This document shows, in pieces, positions 32,901 to 41,508 of a DNA stretch of 64,000 nucleotides. The stretch spans positions 1 through 64,000 of the forward strand of contig NZ_SSMQ01000015.1 in NCBI RefSeq assembly GCF_005144585.1. Reading direction: 5' to 3'. Below the pieces are notes generated by a model. That model worked only from the letters and a program-made list of their open reading frames with translations, ran no database searches and was not told the DNA's origin. Each line of letters begins with the position of its first letter. Position 1 is the first letter of the stretch. Source of the stretch: Polyangium fumosum (GTDB lineage: Bacteria > Myxococcota_A > Polyangia > Polyangiales > Polyangiaceae). The translations under genes were made by a program, and so were the position numbers.

Positions 32901-34838
32901 GTCGCCGACATTCGTTTGTCCGATGGAACCCGCGCGCTCGTCCTCGAAGTCGAGCAGATCTCCCGGTATGCCGGCTCCTTGATCCTGCTCGCGCGCGACA
33001 ATCCGCACGGCGTCCCCGCCCTCGCCATCGCCACGCTCTTCGGCCCCGCCGCGCGATTCCCGCGCATCCCGCCCGGCGAGCGCCTGCGCAAAGATCAGGA
33101 GCTCGGCGTCCTCGACGGCGTCATCGCGCTCCTCCTCGAACAGGGCACGTGTTTCCTCCACGAGGGTTTGCTCGTCTTCCCCGCCCTCTTCCCGGCCGCC
33201 GCGCCCGCCGCGGATCCGGCCGATCCCGCGGCCTCCCCTCTCCCGGCCGCCATTCGTTACGAAATGAGCCGTCCCGCCTCGGAGGTCTATGCCTCCGCCG
33301 TCACGGCCCTCGCCCTCGGCCGCCGCTTCGGCCCCGCGCGCCTCGGCCCCGGCCGCGCCGATTTTGGCCTCCCCGGGGAAGGTCTGTCGCGGCTCTCCAT
33401 GGCCCTTGCGCCGGGCGGAAAGGCGCGCGGTGGGCTCGAAGTCGCCTTCTCCTCGGACACGCCCGACGAGGTCCGGCGCCTCTTCGCGGGGTTCTTGGAA
33501 GATCACATGAAGCAGCGCGGCGTCCATTTCGTCGAGCGCGTCTCCGTCCGCTGCCCGTGCGGGTACGTCTTGCCCGAGGACACCGTCAAGAGCCGCCTCG
33601 TCGGCGGCCATTCCGACATCGGCTGCCCCGAATGCGACGCCCGCACCCCGCTCGTCCCGCGGGCCGAAGGGAACGACGCGCTCGCCGCGCCCATCTTCGC
33701 GCTGCGCCGCGAGGTCGAACGCCGCCGCGAAGAAAGCGTCGAGGCCGCGCGGATGGCCATGGCCGTCGCGCGCGTCACCTCGGACAAACCTCCCGCGCCC
33801 CTTCGCATCCTGCACCTCAGCGACTTGCACCTCCACGAGGGCGACGATCCCGAGGTCCTGCTCCAACCCTTGCTCACGGATCTGCGCGACCGCGTGGAGG
33901 GGCTCGCCCTCGAAAAACTCGATTTCGTGGTCGTCTCCGGCGACCTCTCGAACCGCGCGAGCCCCGGCGAGCTTGCCTGCGCGCGCCATTTCCTCTCGCG
34001 CCTCGCCGAGGCCATGGGCCTCACCGCCGAGCGCTGCATCGTCGTGCCCGGCAACCACGACCTCGACTGGGACACCGAGGTCTACGATTTCAAAAAGCGG
34101 CGCGCCGTCGATCCGAAGCGCCTCGCGCCCGGCAGCTTCGTCGAGCAGGAGAACGGCTACCTCGTGCGCGACGACGCGCGGTACCCCGAGCGATTCGGTC
34201 CTTTCTCCCGCCACCTCTACCACCCGCTTTGCCTGCGCGAGTACCCGATGACCCCGGAGGAGCAAGGGATCGCCCTGCTCTTCCCCGCCGAGCGGATCCA
34301 GTTCCTCACCCTGAACTCGGCCTTCGAGATCGACGAATACCACCGCGACCGCTCGGCCATTCATCCCGGCGCGCTCTCGCGCGCCCTCGCCGAGGCGGAG
34401 CGGCAGGTCGAAGAGGCGCGGAAGCGCGGGGATCTCGACCCAAACGCCACCGTCCTGCGGCTCGCCGTCTTCCACCACCCGGTCACGGGCAATGAAAAGA
34501 TGGCCGACGATGCCTTCCTCGAACGATTGCGCCGCGCCGACGTCCGGGCCGTCCTGCATGGGCACGTCCACGAGGATCGCGCGGATCTCGTGGGATACCT
34601 GCACCCCACGCGAAAGATCCACGTCGTCGGCGCGGGCAGCTTCGGCGCGCCGGCGGACCACCGCCCCGCGTCCGTGCCGCGGCTCTACAACCTGATCACG
34701 ATCCCGCGGGATCTCGGGCGGATGCGCGTGGACATGCGCTCCTTGCGCAAGGACGAGGGCATCTGGGAGCCCTGGGCCACATGGCCGGGCGAAAAGCCCG
34801 GCGAGAGGCGCGCCTATTACGAAGTGCGGTGGGGCTGA
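29916..34838 (+). CDS. Giant MPE-WD40-Roc GTPase-MPE protein
   Basis: A 1640-residue cytoplasmic protein with a rare domain order. Residues 1-330: calcineurin-like metallophosphoesterase with HLSDLHVG and VTGDLAS, but GNKD in place of GNHD and no GHxH, so probably inactive. About 350-440: Ala/Pro-rich linker. About 440-740: about seven WD40 repeats (IHVWDAD, LSVWDAS, IAVWSLV, VLLWRTD). About 757-950: Roc/Ras-like GTPase with GEGRAGKS, DLGGQ and GTKLD, then a COR-like winged-helix region. About 1212-1240: zinc-ribbon-like CPCG...CPEC. About 1297-1640: a second metallophosphoesterase with HLSDLHLH, VSGDLSN, GNHDLDWD, HHP and HGHVH, all intact. I chose ATG 29916, where homology starts. Its stop directly abuts the stop of the convergent gene. 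A sensor-switch-effector role is inference. Confidence 0.85.
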   Translation: MAGLGWLHLSDLHVGAARTLWQRPRYREEMERDLGWLHERVGSFDLLLVTGDLASTGTETEYEIVTEGLASLQDFLAGLGSRPALLAVPGNKDLVRTTASAAPDPATWAADPKTREAFFEDATHRSRHVVTAAFAPFRRWMAGWHKRPASVDVAAKEGLLPGDFAATVTKDGHRFGIAGINTAFLELAGSAFGALDVDPRQIEAAAGDLDAWARAHDACLLLTHHPPSGLSPRALARFSTDLAPLGRFALHLAGSLSGGAPLVDDAPHAPLFSTFPFSSGVSADRRHGYAAGRLDLDTGTIALWPRLLGFSPSMDPHFQGPVSTRPDEPLRVFVRQGPAEVAKSDDLADDEALELPFPAEHAPELEAKPAAKPAPEPLESKKAEAGPPPPPRPPPIAASVAAFAPSPVPGRAPGGARSLAPAPAPASAPAPASAPASADLPSEFTLLRSLPIDRGPLARVRFSPAGGAFAAISFWGKIHVWDADTQSNRWVARAGSDAMDLCFSHDGRRLATRAGTNLSVWDASNGECLHTLHEVSGTSLAWSPENILAVGQPDGKVLFLDADELSPLGHLDHGFCPEGIFALAFSPDGEFLVSGGKGDGFVAISTIPAGMLPQNGFTRAAHFHRGSVLDFAFRPGAPHVASSADDGTIAVWSLVDGAFLAKLEGHPTAVTSLSFSHDGRLLASRSRDGLVLLWRTDTWEPAARLRSSTNYLAGAAFSPTEPTIAIPSPTGNLALFSVDIDALRGRAPSSTTLHTTTAKVVLLGEGRAGKSCLALRLAEDRYEEQPSTHGMRFWPIAGARLPRDTPAPKNHRRELVVWDLGGQDEYRLVHPLFLRDTSLAVLVFEPGRGKAAENEIVSWNDHLGDADENDGAPRRLLVGTKLDDAERAPEDRAGSERLRTRTGALAYVPTSARTGRGISELKSAILGAIDWSSLGPTSRPVLFERIRAHVERARKAGRAVLTLLELQASVAQDETNTELDVAIPAVASQLARQGLVADIRLSDGTRALVLEVEQISRYAGSLILLARDNPHGVPALAIATLFGPAARFPRIPPGERLRKDQELGVLDGVIALLLEQGTCFLHEGLLVFPALFPAAAPAADPADPAASPLPAAIRYEMSRPASEVYASAVTALALGRRFGPARLGPGRADFGLPGEGLSRLSMALAPGGKARGGLEVAFSSDTPDEVRRLFAGFLEDHMKQRGVHFVERVSVRCPCGYVLPEDTVKSRLVGGHSDIGCPECDARTPLVPRAEGNDALAAPIFALRREVERRREESVEAARMAMAVARVTSDKPPAPLRILHLSDLHLHEGDDPEVLLQPLLTDLRDRVEGLALEKLDFVVVSGDLSNRASPGELACARHFLSRLAEAMGLTAERCIVVPGNHDLDWDTEVYDFKKRRAVDPKRLAPGSFVEQENGYLVRDDARYPERFGPFSRHLYHPLCLREYPMTPEEQGIALLFPAERIQFLTLNSAFEIDEYHRDRSAIHPGALSRALAEAERQVEEARKRGDLDPNATVLRLAVFHHPVTGNEKMADDAFLERLRRADVRAVLHGHVHEDRADLVGYLHPTRKIHVVGAGSFGAPADHRPASVPRLYNLITIPRDLGRMRVDMRSLRKDEGIWEPWATWPGEKPGERRAYYEVRWG

Positions 34839-36443
34839 TCAGAGCTCGTCCGCGCCGATGTCGACCGGGCCGTTTTTCCTGCCATCCCCGTCAAAGTCCA
34901 CCTCGCCCACGTCGAGCGCCCCGTTCCCCTTGTCTTTCGCGGGAGATCCCGGCGCAAGGTGCAGATCGCCGCTGCCCGGATCCACGAGCTTCGGGTCCAC
35001 GGTGAGCGAATTCGCGCCGGCCGAGGCCCCGTCGAGATCGCCGCCGAAGTAGACGTTGAAATCGAACACGTTCCCCGTGTTGCCGCTGCCCCCGACGGCG
35101 ACCACGCTCGTGCCCATCGTCGCGACCACGACGTTGTTCTGGTACACATTGCCCTGGTTGCGGTTCTGCAGCAGGATCGCCGCGTCCGCCCAGCCATCCC
35201 GCGAGCAATCGAAGAGCGTGTTGTTCACGACCACGTTGTTCTTCGCCGCTCCGCCCCCGCCGCCATTGCCGCTGCTGTACCCCCCGGTCGCGATGCACGT
35301 GACGTCGTTCGCATAAAGGAAATTGTTTCGCACCACGATGCCCTGCGTCGACTTGCCGAACCACTCGCTCGCGAGTTCCACGCCGAGGTCACAACCGTGC
35401 GCGGTGTTCCGTTCGAGGACGAGATCCGCCCCGCCGTCCACGTAAAAGCAGCCCGCGGCCTTCTCGTTGCCATAAGCAGGATTGCCGTAGCTCGTGACGT
35501 CGTGCGCGAGGTTGCCGGCGATGAGGCCTTTGCGGACGCGGTTCACGTCGTCCGCGTCGATCTCGTCGTCCTGGGAGCAGGCGCCGCAGACGTCGCTCTC
35601 GAAGCCGATGAAATCGAACGCGATGTTGTTCACGTGATGGACGTGGTTCTCACGCACCTCGAAATCACGCACGTTCCCGTTGACCACGAGCGCCTCGCTC
35701 CAGCCGAGGACGAGGTCGTGAAGCTCGTTGCCGACGAGCGAGATTCGCTCGGCTGGCGTCGTCTTGGTCCCGTACACGCCGATGCCGTGCGCGCCCGCGC
35801 CGTCGCCTCCATTCTCGGCCTGGATGTCGTGGATCACGTTGTCGCGGATCACGACGTCGTGCGAGGCGCCGCGCACCCAGATGCCCGCGGGAAAGCCGCC
35901 CTTGCCCGTGAGGTTCCGGATCTCGAACCCCTCGACCACGATGTGCCCCCGATCGACCACCGAAAAGAGCGCCGGCTCGCCTGCGCCCCCGAGGCCTGTT
36001 CCATCGAGGATCGGCCGCTCGCCGCAGGCCGCGCGGACCGTGATCGGAGCCCCGGGCGTGCCCGAGCGCGGGAACGCGACGAGCTCGTTGTACGTGCCCT
36101 GGCGGACGACCACGGTATCGCCGGCTTGAGCGACGTCCACGGCGTGCGAGATGTGCTGGAACGGTTTGTCCGCCGTCCCCGGGTCGTCGTCGTTGCCCGT
36201 ATTCGAGACGAAATAGGTCCCCGCCGCTGGATCACATGCGTTGCCGCCGCCGCTTCCGCCCCCGCCGCCGCTTCCACCCTCGCCCCCGCTTCCGCCCCCG
36301 CCCCCACTTCCGCCCCCGCTTCCGCCCTCGCCCCCGCTTCCGCCCCCGCCTCCGCCTCCGCTTCCACTCGCGCCCGTTCCATTCGACGAGCACGCGAGGA
36401 GCCCGATCCCGAGGACCGCCACCACGAACATTCGCTGCATCAT
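34839..36443 (-). CDS. Parallel beta-helix lipoprotein
   Basis: A 534-residue exported protein. The lipobox LLAC is followed by a long Gly/Ser tether (about residues 24-67, GGSGGEGGSGG type). The remainder is a right-handed parallel beta-helix: a DUF1565-like opening (YFVSNTGNDDDPGTADKPFQHISHAV), a GDTVVVRQGTYNE turn, then PbH1-type repeats rich in N-V-I/N-x-H (VVIRDNVIHDI, FEVRENHVHHV, IVVRNNFLYAND, NNVVVNNTLFDC). Such proteins bind or cleave polysaccharides at the cell surface; no lyase residues can be fixed. A C-terminal DVDFDGDGRKNGPVDIGADEL tail is usual in the family. It converges on the giant gene with no spacer. Confidence 0.85.
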   Translation of the reverse strand: MMQRMFVVAVLGIGLLACSSNGTGASGSGGGGGGGSGGEGGSGGGSGGGGGSGGEGGSGGGGGSGGGNACDPAAGTYFVSNTGNDDDPGTADKPFQHISHAVDVAQAGDTVVVRQGTYNELVAFPRSGTPGAPITVRAACGERPILDGTGLGGAGEPALFSVVDRGHIVVEGFEIRNLTGKGGFPAGIWVRGASHDVVIRDNVIHDIQAENGGDGAGAHGIGVYGTKTTPAERISLVGNELHDLVLGWSEALVVNGNVRDFEVRENHVHHVNNIAFDFIGFESDVCGACSQDDEIDADDVNRVRKGLIAGNLAHDVTSYGNPAYGNEKAAGCFYVDGGADLVLERNTAHGCDLGVELASEWFGKSTQGIVVRNNFLYANDVTCIATGGYSSGNGGGGGAAKNNVVVNNTLFDCSRDGWADAAILLQNRNQGNVYQNNVVVATMGTSVVAVGGSGNTGNVFDFNVYFGGDLDGASAGANSLTVDPKLVDPGSGDLHLAPGSPAKDKGNGALDVGEVDFDGDGRKNGPVDIGADEL

Positions 36444-36576
36444 GCCACCCTACCTTTCCGCATTACGCGCGCGGCAGCATACGCATTTTCTGGACCGGCG
36501 TCGCTCCCTCGTGGTTCAGTGCCTCTGCGTACAGCAAGCCGCGCGCGGCGATACGCCACGCGCCACGGAGGCATTC

Positions 36577-37842
36577 ATGTCCGAATCCCGCGTGACGGGT
36601 CGAGGAGGGTCGCCCTGCGGCAAGGAGCATTTCCCCCTCGCCTCGCCCATGCTCGACGATCCTCGCCCCTTTTATACGCGCGCTCGCCGCGACGAGCCCG
36701 TGTTCTTCAGTGATTCGCTCGGCCTCTGGGTCGTGACACGGTACGAGGACGTCTGCGCCGTCGCCAAAGACGCCGCTCGCTTTTCGTCGCTCGATTCGAT
36801 CACGCCCAAAGCCGCGACCACGCCTCCCCCGCCCGAACTCCTCGCCGAGCTCGTGAAGGGGTTTCCGCTCCTCCCGAGCCTCGTGGACAGCGATCCTCCC
36901 GTGCACACGCGCGGCCGCGCCCTCGTCACGAAGGCCCTCTCGCTCCGCCGCCTCGCCGCCTTCGAGCCGATCCTCCGCGACATCGCCACGCGCCTCGTGG
37001 ACGGGTTCGTCGCGAAGGGCCACGTGGAGCTCGTGCACGCATTCGCCATCGCATTGCCCGGCCGTTTCATCGTCGACCTCCTCGGCCTCCCCCGCGAGCA
37101 CCTCGATCAGGTCGACCGCTGGACCACGAACAGCACCGCCATATTCGCCGGACACGATCCGCTCCCCGTGCTCCTCGAACACGCCCGGGGCTTCGTCGCC
37201 TTCCAGCATTACCTCGCCGACGCGATCGAGGACCGCCGGAAGACCCCCCGCGACGATGCCCTCTCCGACATCGTCACCGGCGCGGCGGCCCTCGATCCGC
37301 CGTTCGGCGTGGCCGAGCTCGTCAACATGCTCCTCCAGATCCTCTTCGCGGGTTACGAGACCACGGCCGGCCTCATCGCGGCCGCGGCGCTCGAGCTCGC
37401 CCGGGATCCCGCGCTTTTTGCCGCCGCACGGAACGATCCCGGGATCCTCCCCTCGATCGTCGAGGAGGTCTTGCGGGTCGCCTCGCCTATTCACGCGATG
37501 TACCGCACGGCGCTCGAAGACGTCGAGGTCGGCGGCGTGCGCATCAAAAAAGGCGAGCGCCTGCAGATCGCCTACATCTCGGCGAACCACGACGAGCGCC
37601 GCTTCGAGGATCCGCTCCGGTTCGACATCCGCCGGACCGCGCCGCACCTCGCGTTCGGGCACGGCCTTCATTATTGCATCGGCGCGCCGCTCGCGCGCCT
37701 CGAAGGCCGCATCGCGCTGGAGGTCCTGACCCAGCGCCTGCCGGGCCTGCGCCTCGTCCCGGATCAGACGTTTTCCTATTTCCCGAGCGCCACGGCCCGC
37801 CGCCTCGAATCGCTGGAGCTCGCCTGGGATCCGCCGGGTTGA
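36577..37842 (+). CDS. Cytochrome P450
   Basis: A 421-residue heme monooxygenase of the soluble bacterial type. Motifs: I-helix AGYETT (oxygen activation), EEVLR (ExxR) and the heme-binding loop FGHGLHYCIGAPLAR with the axial Cys. The start at ATG 36577 has a GGAGG six bases upstream and the correct length; the frame continues 112 codons upstream as Pro-rich text antisense to the Gly/Ser tether of the divergent gene and is rejected. No ferredoxin or reductase gene lies nearby, so redox partners are elsewhere. The substrate cannot be predicted, since no biosynthetic cluster surrounds it. Confidence 0.93.
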   Translation: MSESRVTGRGGSPCGKEHFPLASPMLDDPRPFYTRARRDEPVFFSDSLGLWVVTRYEDVCAVAKDAARFSSLDSITPKAATTPPPPELLAELVKGFPLLPSLVDSDPPVHTRGRALVTKALSLRRLAAFEPILRDIATRLVDGFVAKGHVELVHAFAIALPGRFIVDLLGLPREHLDQVDRWTTNSTAIFAGHDPLPVLLEHARGFVAFQHYLADAIEDRRKTPRDDALSDIVTGAAALDPPFGVAELVNMLLQILFAGYETTAGLIAAAALELARDPALFAAARNDPGILPSIVEEVLRVASPIHAMYRTALEDVEVGGVRIKKGERLQIAYISANHDERRFEDPLRFDIRRTAPHLAFGHGLHYCIGAPLARLEGRIALEVLTQRLPGLRLVPDQTFSYFPSATARRLESLELAWDPPG

Positions 37843-37851
37843 GCCGGTTCG

Positions 37852-38754
37852 TCAGAGCATCCCTTCGCCCTTCAGGATCTCGTAGCTGATCTTCGCGGCC
37901 TCCGGGCCGATCTTCTTCTCCTCGCTCGATCGAATGCGGCACACGAACACCCACGTGCGGCCTTGTTTCTCCACCGCGCCGACGAACCAGCCGATCGCGC
38001 CGAGCGGCCCCGGCGGGCCATCGTCCGGGAGATAACTCCCCGTCTTTCCGCTGAACACCACGCCCGCCGGAATCTGATCGACGAACGGAAGCCGATCGCG
38101 CACGTTCTCGATGGCGTCCCCGCGCAATTCGAGGGTCTTTTTCACGACGGTCATGGCGCGCGGCGAGACCGGCAGCTTGTTCTCGTAGAGGGCCGTGAGG
38201 AAACGCCGCTCCTCGCGCGGCGAGATCTTGAGCACGTCGTTCAGCCAGAACATCGTCACGTCGCCCGAGGGATCGGCATTGCCGTACTGGAAGGCCGAGA
38301 GATACGCGCGATACCGCGGCTCGCCGACCTGCTCGGCGATGCGCTGGAAGTACCAGACCGTCGAATGCCACATCGCAGTTGCGAGGGAATGATCCCGGTT
38401 CCACGTGGCGCGCCATCGCTCCTTGCCGTCCCAGCGAAACACGGTGTTCTCGTCCTGCACCACGCCCGTGTCGACCGCGATGAGCGCGTTCGGGATCTTG
38501 AACGTCGAGGCCGGCGAGGTGCGTACGTCGCACTCCTCGCCGCCGTACTCGACCGTCTCCCCGGTGCCAAGCTCGACCATGGTGAAGCAGCCGACGAGCC
38601 CGGCGAAACGGGACGCGGCCCCCGGGGGCGTCCGGGGGACACCGGGATCCGGGACCGTCGCCGCGCCGTGCGTGCAGCCAGCGACGAGGAGGAGGAGAAA
38701 CGGCGCGACGAACGGCCGCGCGGACCGGGCGAGAGGACACGAACGTACGGTCAT
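37852..38754 (-). CDS. Class D (OXA-type) beta-lactamase lipoprotein
   Basis: A 300-residue exported serine beta-lactamase family protein. The active-site motifs of class D are all present: S83-T-F-K86, S131-T-V133, Y157-G-N159, W170 and K237-T-G239 (FSGKTGSY). The signal ends in VAGC, so it is a lipoprotein and would act in the periplasm on beta-lactams or as a penicillin sensor-like domain. I chose ATG 38754 to place the signal peptide; an ATG at 38829 and a longer frame exist, but they extend into the divergent thiO region. No regulator or mobile element is adjacent, so it looks like an intrinsic chromosomal gene. Hydrolytic activity is inferred. Confidence 0.88.
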   Translation of the reverse strand: MTVRSCPLARSARPFVAPFLLLLVAGCTHGAATVPDPGVPRTPPGAASRFAGLVGCFTMVELGTGETVEYGGEECDVRTSPASTFKIPNALIAVDTGVVQDENTVFRWDGKERWRATWNRDHSLATAMWHSTVWYFQRIAEQVGEPRYRAYLSAFQYGNADPSGDVTMFWLNDVLKISPREERRFLTALYENKLPVSPRAMTVVKKTLELRGDAIENVRDRLPFVDQIPAGVVFSGKTGSYLPDDGPPGPLGAIGWFVGAVEKQGRTWVFVCRIRSSEEKKIGPEAAKISYEILKGEGML

Positions 38755-38859
38755 GACGCTCGTACGCCCGTGCCCACCGGCGCATTTCCGGCGCAGGTAC
38801 TTTTTCGCGGGTGTTTCGATGGTTGACATGGAGCGACCGTCGCGGCTAGGAGAAGCCCG

Positions 38860-39891
38860 ATGGTCGATTCCGGACGGCTCGACGTCGCCGTGCTGGGCGC
38901 CGGCGTGATGGGGCTCGTCGCCGCCGTCACGCTCGTGCGTGCAGGGCTCCGGGTCGCGGTCCACGAGCGCGCCGCCGATAGCACGGCGAGCGCCGCGTGG
39001 CGCTCCGGCGGCATGCTCGCGCCCGACTGCGAGGCCGAAATTGCCGAGCCGCTCGTGGTCGCCCTCGGCCGGCGATCACTCGCGCTCTGGCCCTCGCTCG
39101 TCCCGGGCGTCGAGACGAACGGCACCCTCGTCGTCGCCCCGCCGCGCGAGCCGGGCGTGCTCACGCGATTCGAGCGCCTGACCCCCCATCACCAAGCCCT
39201 CGACGAAGAAGCCCTCGGCGCGCTCGAGCCCGCCCTCGCCGGCCGCTACCGGCGTGGCCTCTTCTTCCCGAACGAAGGCCACCTCGACCCGCGGCGCACG
39301 CTGCGCGCGCTGCAAGCGTGGCTCTGCGAGGCCGGCGTGCCCCTCGAATTCGGTTTTTCCGGGGATCCCGAGGCGCTCCGGGCCGATCGTATCGTCGACG
39401 CGCGTGGGCTCGGCGCGCGGGATCGACTGCCGACCTTGCGCGGCGTCCAAGGCGAAATGGCCCTCGTCCGGAGCCGGGACGTCGTGCTCTCGCGCCCCGT
39501 GCGCCTGCTCCACCATCGCCACCCGCTGTACGTGGTGCCGCGCGAGGGAGGCGTGTTCATGATCGGCGCGACGACGATCGAATCGGCGTCGCCCGACCCG
39601 AGCGAGGAGACACGCGTGACGTTGCGCTCCGCCGGCGAGCTGCTCACGCAGGCCTATGCGCTCCACCCCGCGTTCGCCGAGGCGGAGATCCTGGAGCTCA
39701 ACGCGGGGCTCCGGCCCGCCTTCCCCGACAACAACCCGCGGATCGAGGTCTTCGGGCGCACGATCACCGTCAATGGATTGTATCGGCACGGCTGGCTCGT
39801 CGCGCCGGCGCTCGCGGCGCGGATCGTCGACGTTCTCCTCGGAAAAGTCCCCCCGAACGAGGTCATGCATGCGGATCCGTCTGAATGGTGA
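38860..39891 (+). CDS. thiO: Glycine oxidase (thiamine biosynthesis)
   Basis: A 343-residue FAD-dependent D-amino-acid-oxidase-family enzyme. It oxidises glycine to the imine used by ThiG to build the thiazole of thiamine. The dinucleotide fold VAVLGAGVMGLVAAVTL is at the N-terminus, and the C-terminal NGLYRHGWLVAPALA is a typical FAD contact. It starts at ATG 38860 with AGGAGAAG upstream. It is the first gene of thiO-thiS-thiG-thiE, and its 3' end overlaps thiS by 23 nt. No thiH lies in the cluster, which fits aerobic use of ThiO. I searched the 105-bp leader for TPP riboswitch words and found none. Confidence 0.92.
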   Translation: MVDSGRLDVAVLGAGVMGLVAAVTLVRAGLRVAVHERAADSTASAAWRSGGMLAPDCEAEIAEPLVVALGRRSLALWPSLVPGVETNGTLVVAPPREPGVLTRFERLTPHHQALDEEALGALEPALAGRYRRGLFFPNEGHLDPRRTLRALQAWLCEAGVPLEFGFSGDPEALRADRIVDARGLGARDRLPTLRGVQGEMALVRSRDVVLSRPVRLLHHRHPLYVVPREGGVFMIGATTIESASPDPSEETRVTLRSAGELLTQAYALHPAFAEAEILELNAGLRPAFPDNNPRIEVFGRTITVNGLYRHGWLVAPALAARIVDVLLGKVPPNEVMHADPSEW

Positions 39892-40066
39892 AGAGATCGA
39901 TACGACGGCGAAGGATCTCGCCGCGCTGATCGAGGACCGAGGATTCGACGTCTCCGGGGTCGCGACCGCGCTCAATGGCGAGTTCGTGCCGCGGGCCCTC
40001 CGGGCCGAGACGCGCCTCGCCGAGGGCGACGCCGTCGAGGTGCTCCGGCCCATGCAGGGAGGATGA
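39869..40066 (+). CDS. thiS: Sulfur carrier protein ThiS
   Basis: A 65-residue ubiquitin-like protein. It begins [11 protein letters not shown] and ends with the required Gly-Gly (PMQGG), which is adenylylated and converted to a thiocarboxylate to donate sulfur to ThiG. The ATG 39869 lies within the 3' end of thiO (23-nt overlap), and its stop overlaps thiG (ATGA at 40063-40066). The frame is open further upstream, but those codons are the shadow of thiO. No thiF is in the window. Confidence 0.93.
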   Translation: MRIRLNGEEIDTTAKDLAALIEDRGFDVSGVATALNGEFVPRALRAETRLAEGDAVEVLRPMQGG

Positions 40067-40854
40067 GCATGGTCGATTTTTATGGGCGCACGTTCGAAAG
40101 CAGGCTCCTCCTCGGGACGGCGCGGTATCCCTCGCCCGAGGCGCTCGGCCAGGCGGTGGCGCGCTCGGGCGCGCAGATCGTGACCGTCTCCTTGCGGCGC
40201 GAATCCGCGGCCGGCGCGAAGGCAGGCCAGGCGTTCTGGGAGCTCGTCAAAGCCCTCGGCGTGACCATCCTGCCGAACACGGCCGGCTGCCATTCCGCGC
40301 GCGAGGCCGTGACGACGGCGCGCATGGCGCGCGAGGTCTTCGGGACGCCGTGGATCAAGCTCGAAGTCATCGGCGACGACGTCACGCTCCAGCCCGATCC
40401 ATTCGCGCTCGTGGACGCCACGCGCGCGCTCGTCGCGGAGGGGTTCGAGGTATTTCCTTACATGACGGAGGATCTCGTGCTCGCCGAGAAGCTCGTCGAG
40501 GCCGGCTGCCGCGTGCTCATGCCGTGGGGCGCGCCGATCGGGACGGGCCGGGGGCTCAACAATCCGTACGCGCTCCGCCTCCTGCGAAGACATTTCCCCG
40601 GGATCACGCTGGTCGTGGACGCCGGGATCGGCGCGCCAAGCCACGCGGCGGCGGCGATGGAAATGGGCTACGACGCCCTTTTGCTCAACACGGCCGTGGC
40701 GACCGCGGGAAATCCGCCGGCCATGGCGGAGGCGTTCGCCGAGGCCATTCGCGCCGGGCGGCGGGCGCACGAAGCGGGCCTCATGGAGCCGACCGATCTC
40801 GCGACGGCGTCGACGCCGACATTCGGCGCGCCGTTCTCGCCTTTCGCCGGCTGA
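40063..40854 (+). CDS. thiG: Thiazole synthase
   Basis: A 263-residue TIM-barrel enzyme that condenses deoxyxylulose phosphate, dehydroglycine and ThiS thiocarboxylate into the thiazole phosphate of thiamine. Motifs: [10 protein letters not shown] at the start, [19 protein letters not shown] with the Schiff-base lysine, [17 protein letters not shown] and [12 protein letters not shown]. Length is normal. It is coupled to thiS by an ATGA overlap and followed by thiE after 15 bp. Confidence 0.96.
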   Translation: MSMVDFYGRTFESRLLLGTARYPSPEALGQAVARSGAQIVTVSLRRESAAGAKAGQAFWELVKALGVTILPNTAGCHSAREAVTTARMAREVFGTPWIKLEVIGDDVTLQPDPFALVDATRALVAEGFEVFPYMTEDLVLAEKLVEAGCRVLMPWGAPIGTGRGLNNPYALRLLRRHFPGITLVVDAGIGAPSHAAAAMEMGYDALLLNTAVATAGNPPAMAEAFAEAIRAGRRAHEAGLMEPTDLATASTPTFGAPFSPFAG

Positions 40855-40869
40855 TTCGAGGAGCGAACG

Positions 40870-41508
40870 ATGCTCGTGCTGGATCGTTTTTATCTCATCG
40901 TCGACAGCGCCCGGTGGCTCGATCGCCTGCTCCCGCTGGGGCTGCGTTTCGTGCAATTGCGCGTAAAAGGGCTCGACGCAGCGGCGCGGCGGGCGGAGAT
41001 CGCGGCGTCCCTCGCGAAATGCCAGGCGCACGGGGCGACGCTCGTGGTGAACGATTTTTGGCAGGACGCGATCGACCTCGGCGCGGAATGGGTGCACCTC
41101 GGGCAGGAGGATCTCGCGGAGGCCGACGTCGCGGCGATCCGGCGGGCCGGCCTCAAGCTCGGCATCTCGACGCACAGCCACGAGGAGATCGACACGGCGC
41201 TCGTGGTGGATCCCGATTACGTGGCCCTCGGCCCGGTGTATCCGACGACGCTCAAAGTGATGCCGTGGGCGCCGCAGGGGCTCGATCGGATCGGCGAGTG
41301 GAAGCGCATCGCGCGGCGGCCGCTCGTCGCGATCGGCGGCATCACGCTGGAGCGCGCGGAGGGCGTGGCGCGGGCGGGCGCGGATTCGATCGCGGTGATC
41401 TCCGACGTCCTCTCGCACCCGGATCCCGAGGCCCGCTGCAAAGCATGGCTCGACGCGCGGGCGACGTGGCCCCGCGCCTCGCAAGGAAGGGAGGAGTTCG
41501 GATCATGA
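40870..41508 (+). CDS. thiE: Thiamine-phosphate synthase
   Basis: A 212-residue TIM-barrel enzyme that joins the thiazole phosphate to the pyrimidine pyrophosphate. Motifs: FVQLRVKGLD, VVNDFWQDAIDLGAEWVHLGQEDL, GISTHSHEE, ALGPVYPTTLK and VAIGGITLERA. The pyrimidine-binding loop is present, so it should be active. The start is ATG 40870 with GAGGAG upstream. Its stop overlaps the next gene by 4 nt (ATGA at 41505-41508). No thiC or thiD is in this window. Confidence 0.93.
   Translation: MLVLDRFYLIVDSARWLDRLLPLGLRFVQLRVKGLDAAARRAEIAASLAKCQAHGATLVVNDFWQDAIDLGAEWVHLGQEDLAEADVAAIRRAGLKLGISTHSHEEIDTALVVDPDYVALGPVYPTTLKVMPWAPQGLDRIGEWKRIARRPLVAIGGITLERAEGVARAGADSIAVISDVLSHPDPEARCKAWLDARATWPRASQGREEFGS

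Noticed and set aside
36241-36576. Pro-rich N-terminus of the P450
   Set aside because: It is antisense to the Gly/Ser tether of the divergent beta-helix gene; the normal P450 length starts at ATG 36577 with an SD.
38755-38859. TPP riboswitch before thiO
   Set aside because: The CTGAGA and later conserved segments of the THI element are not visible on either strand in this short leader.
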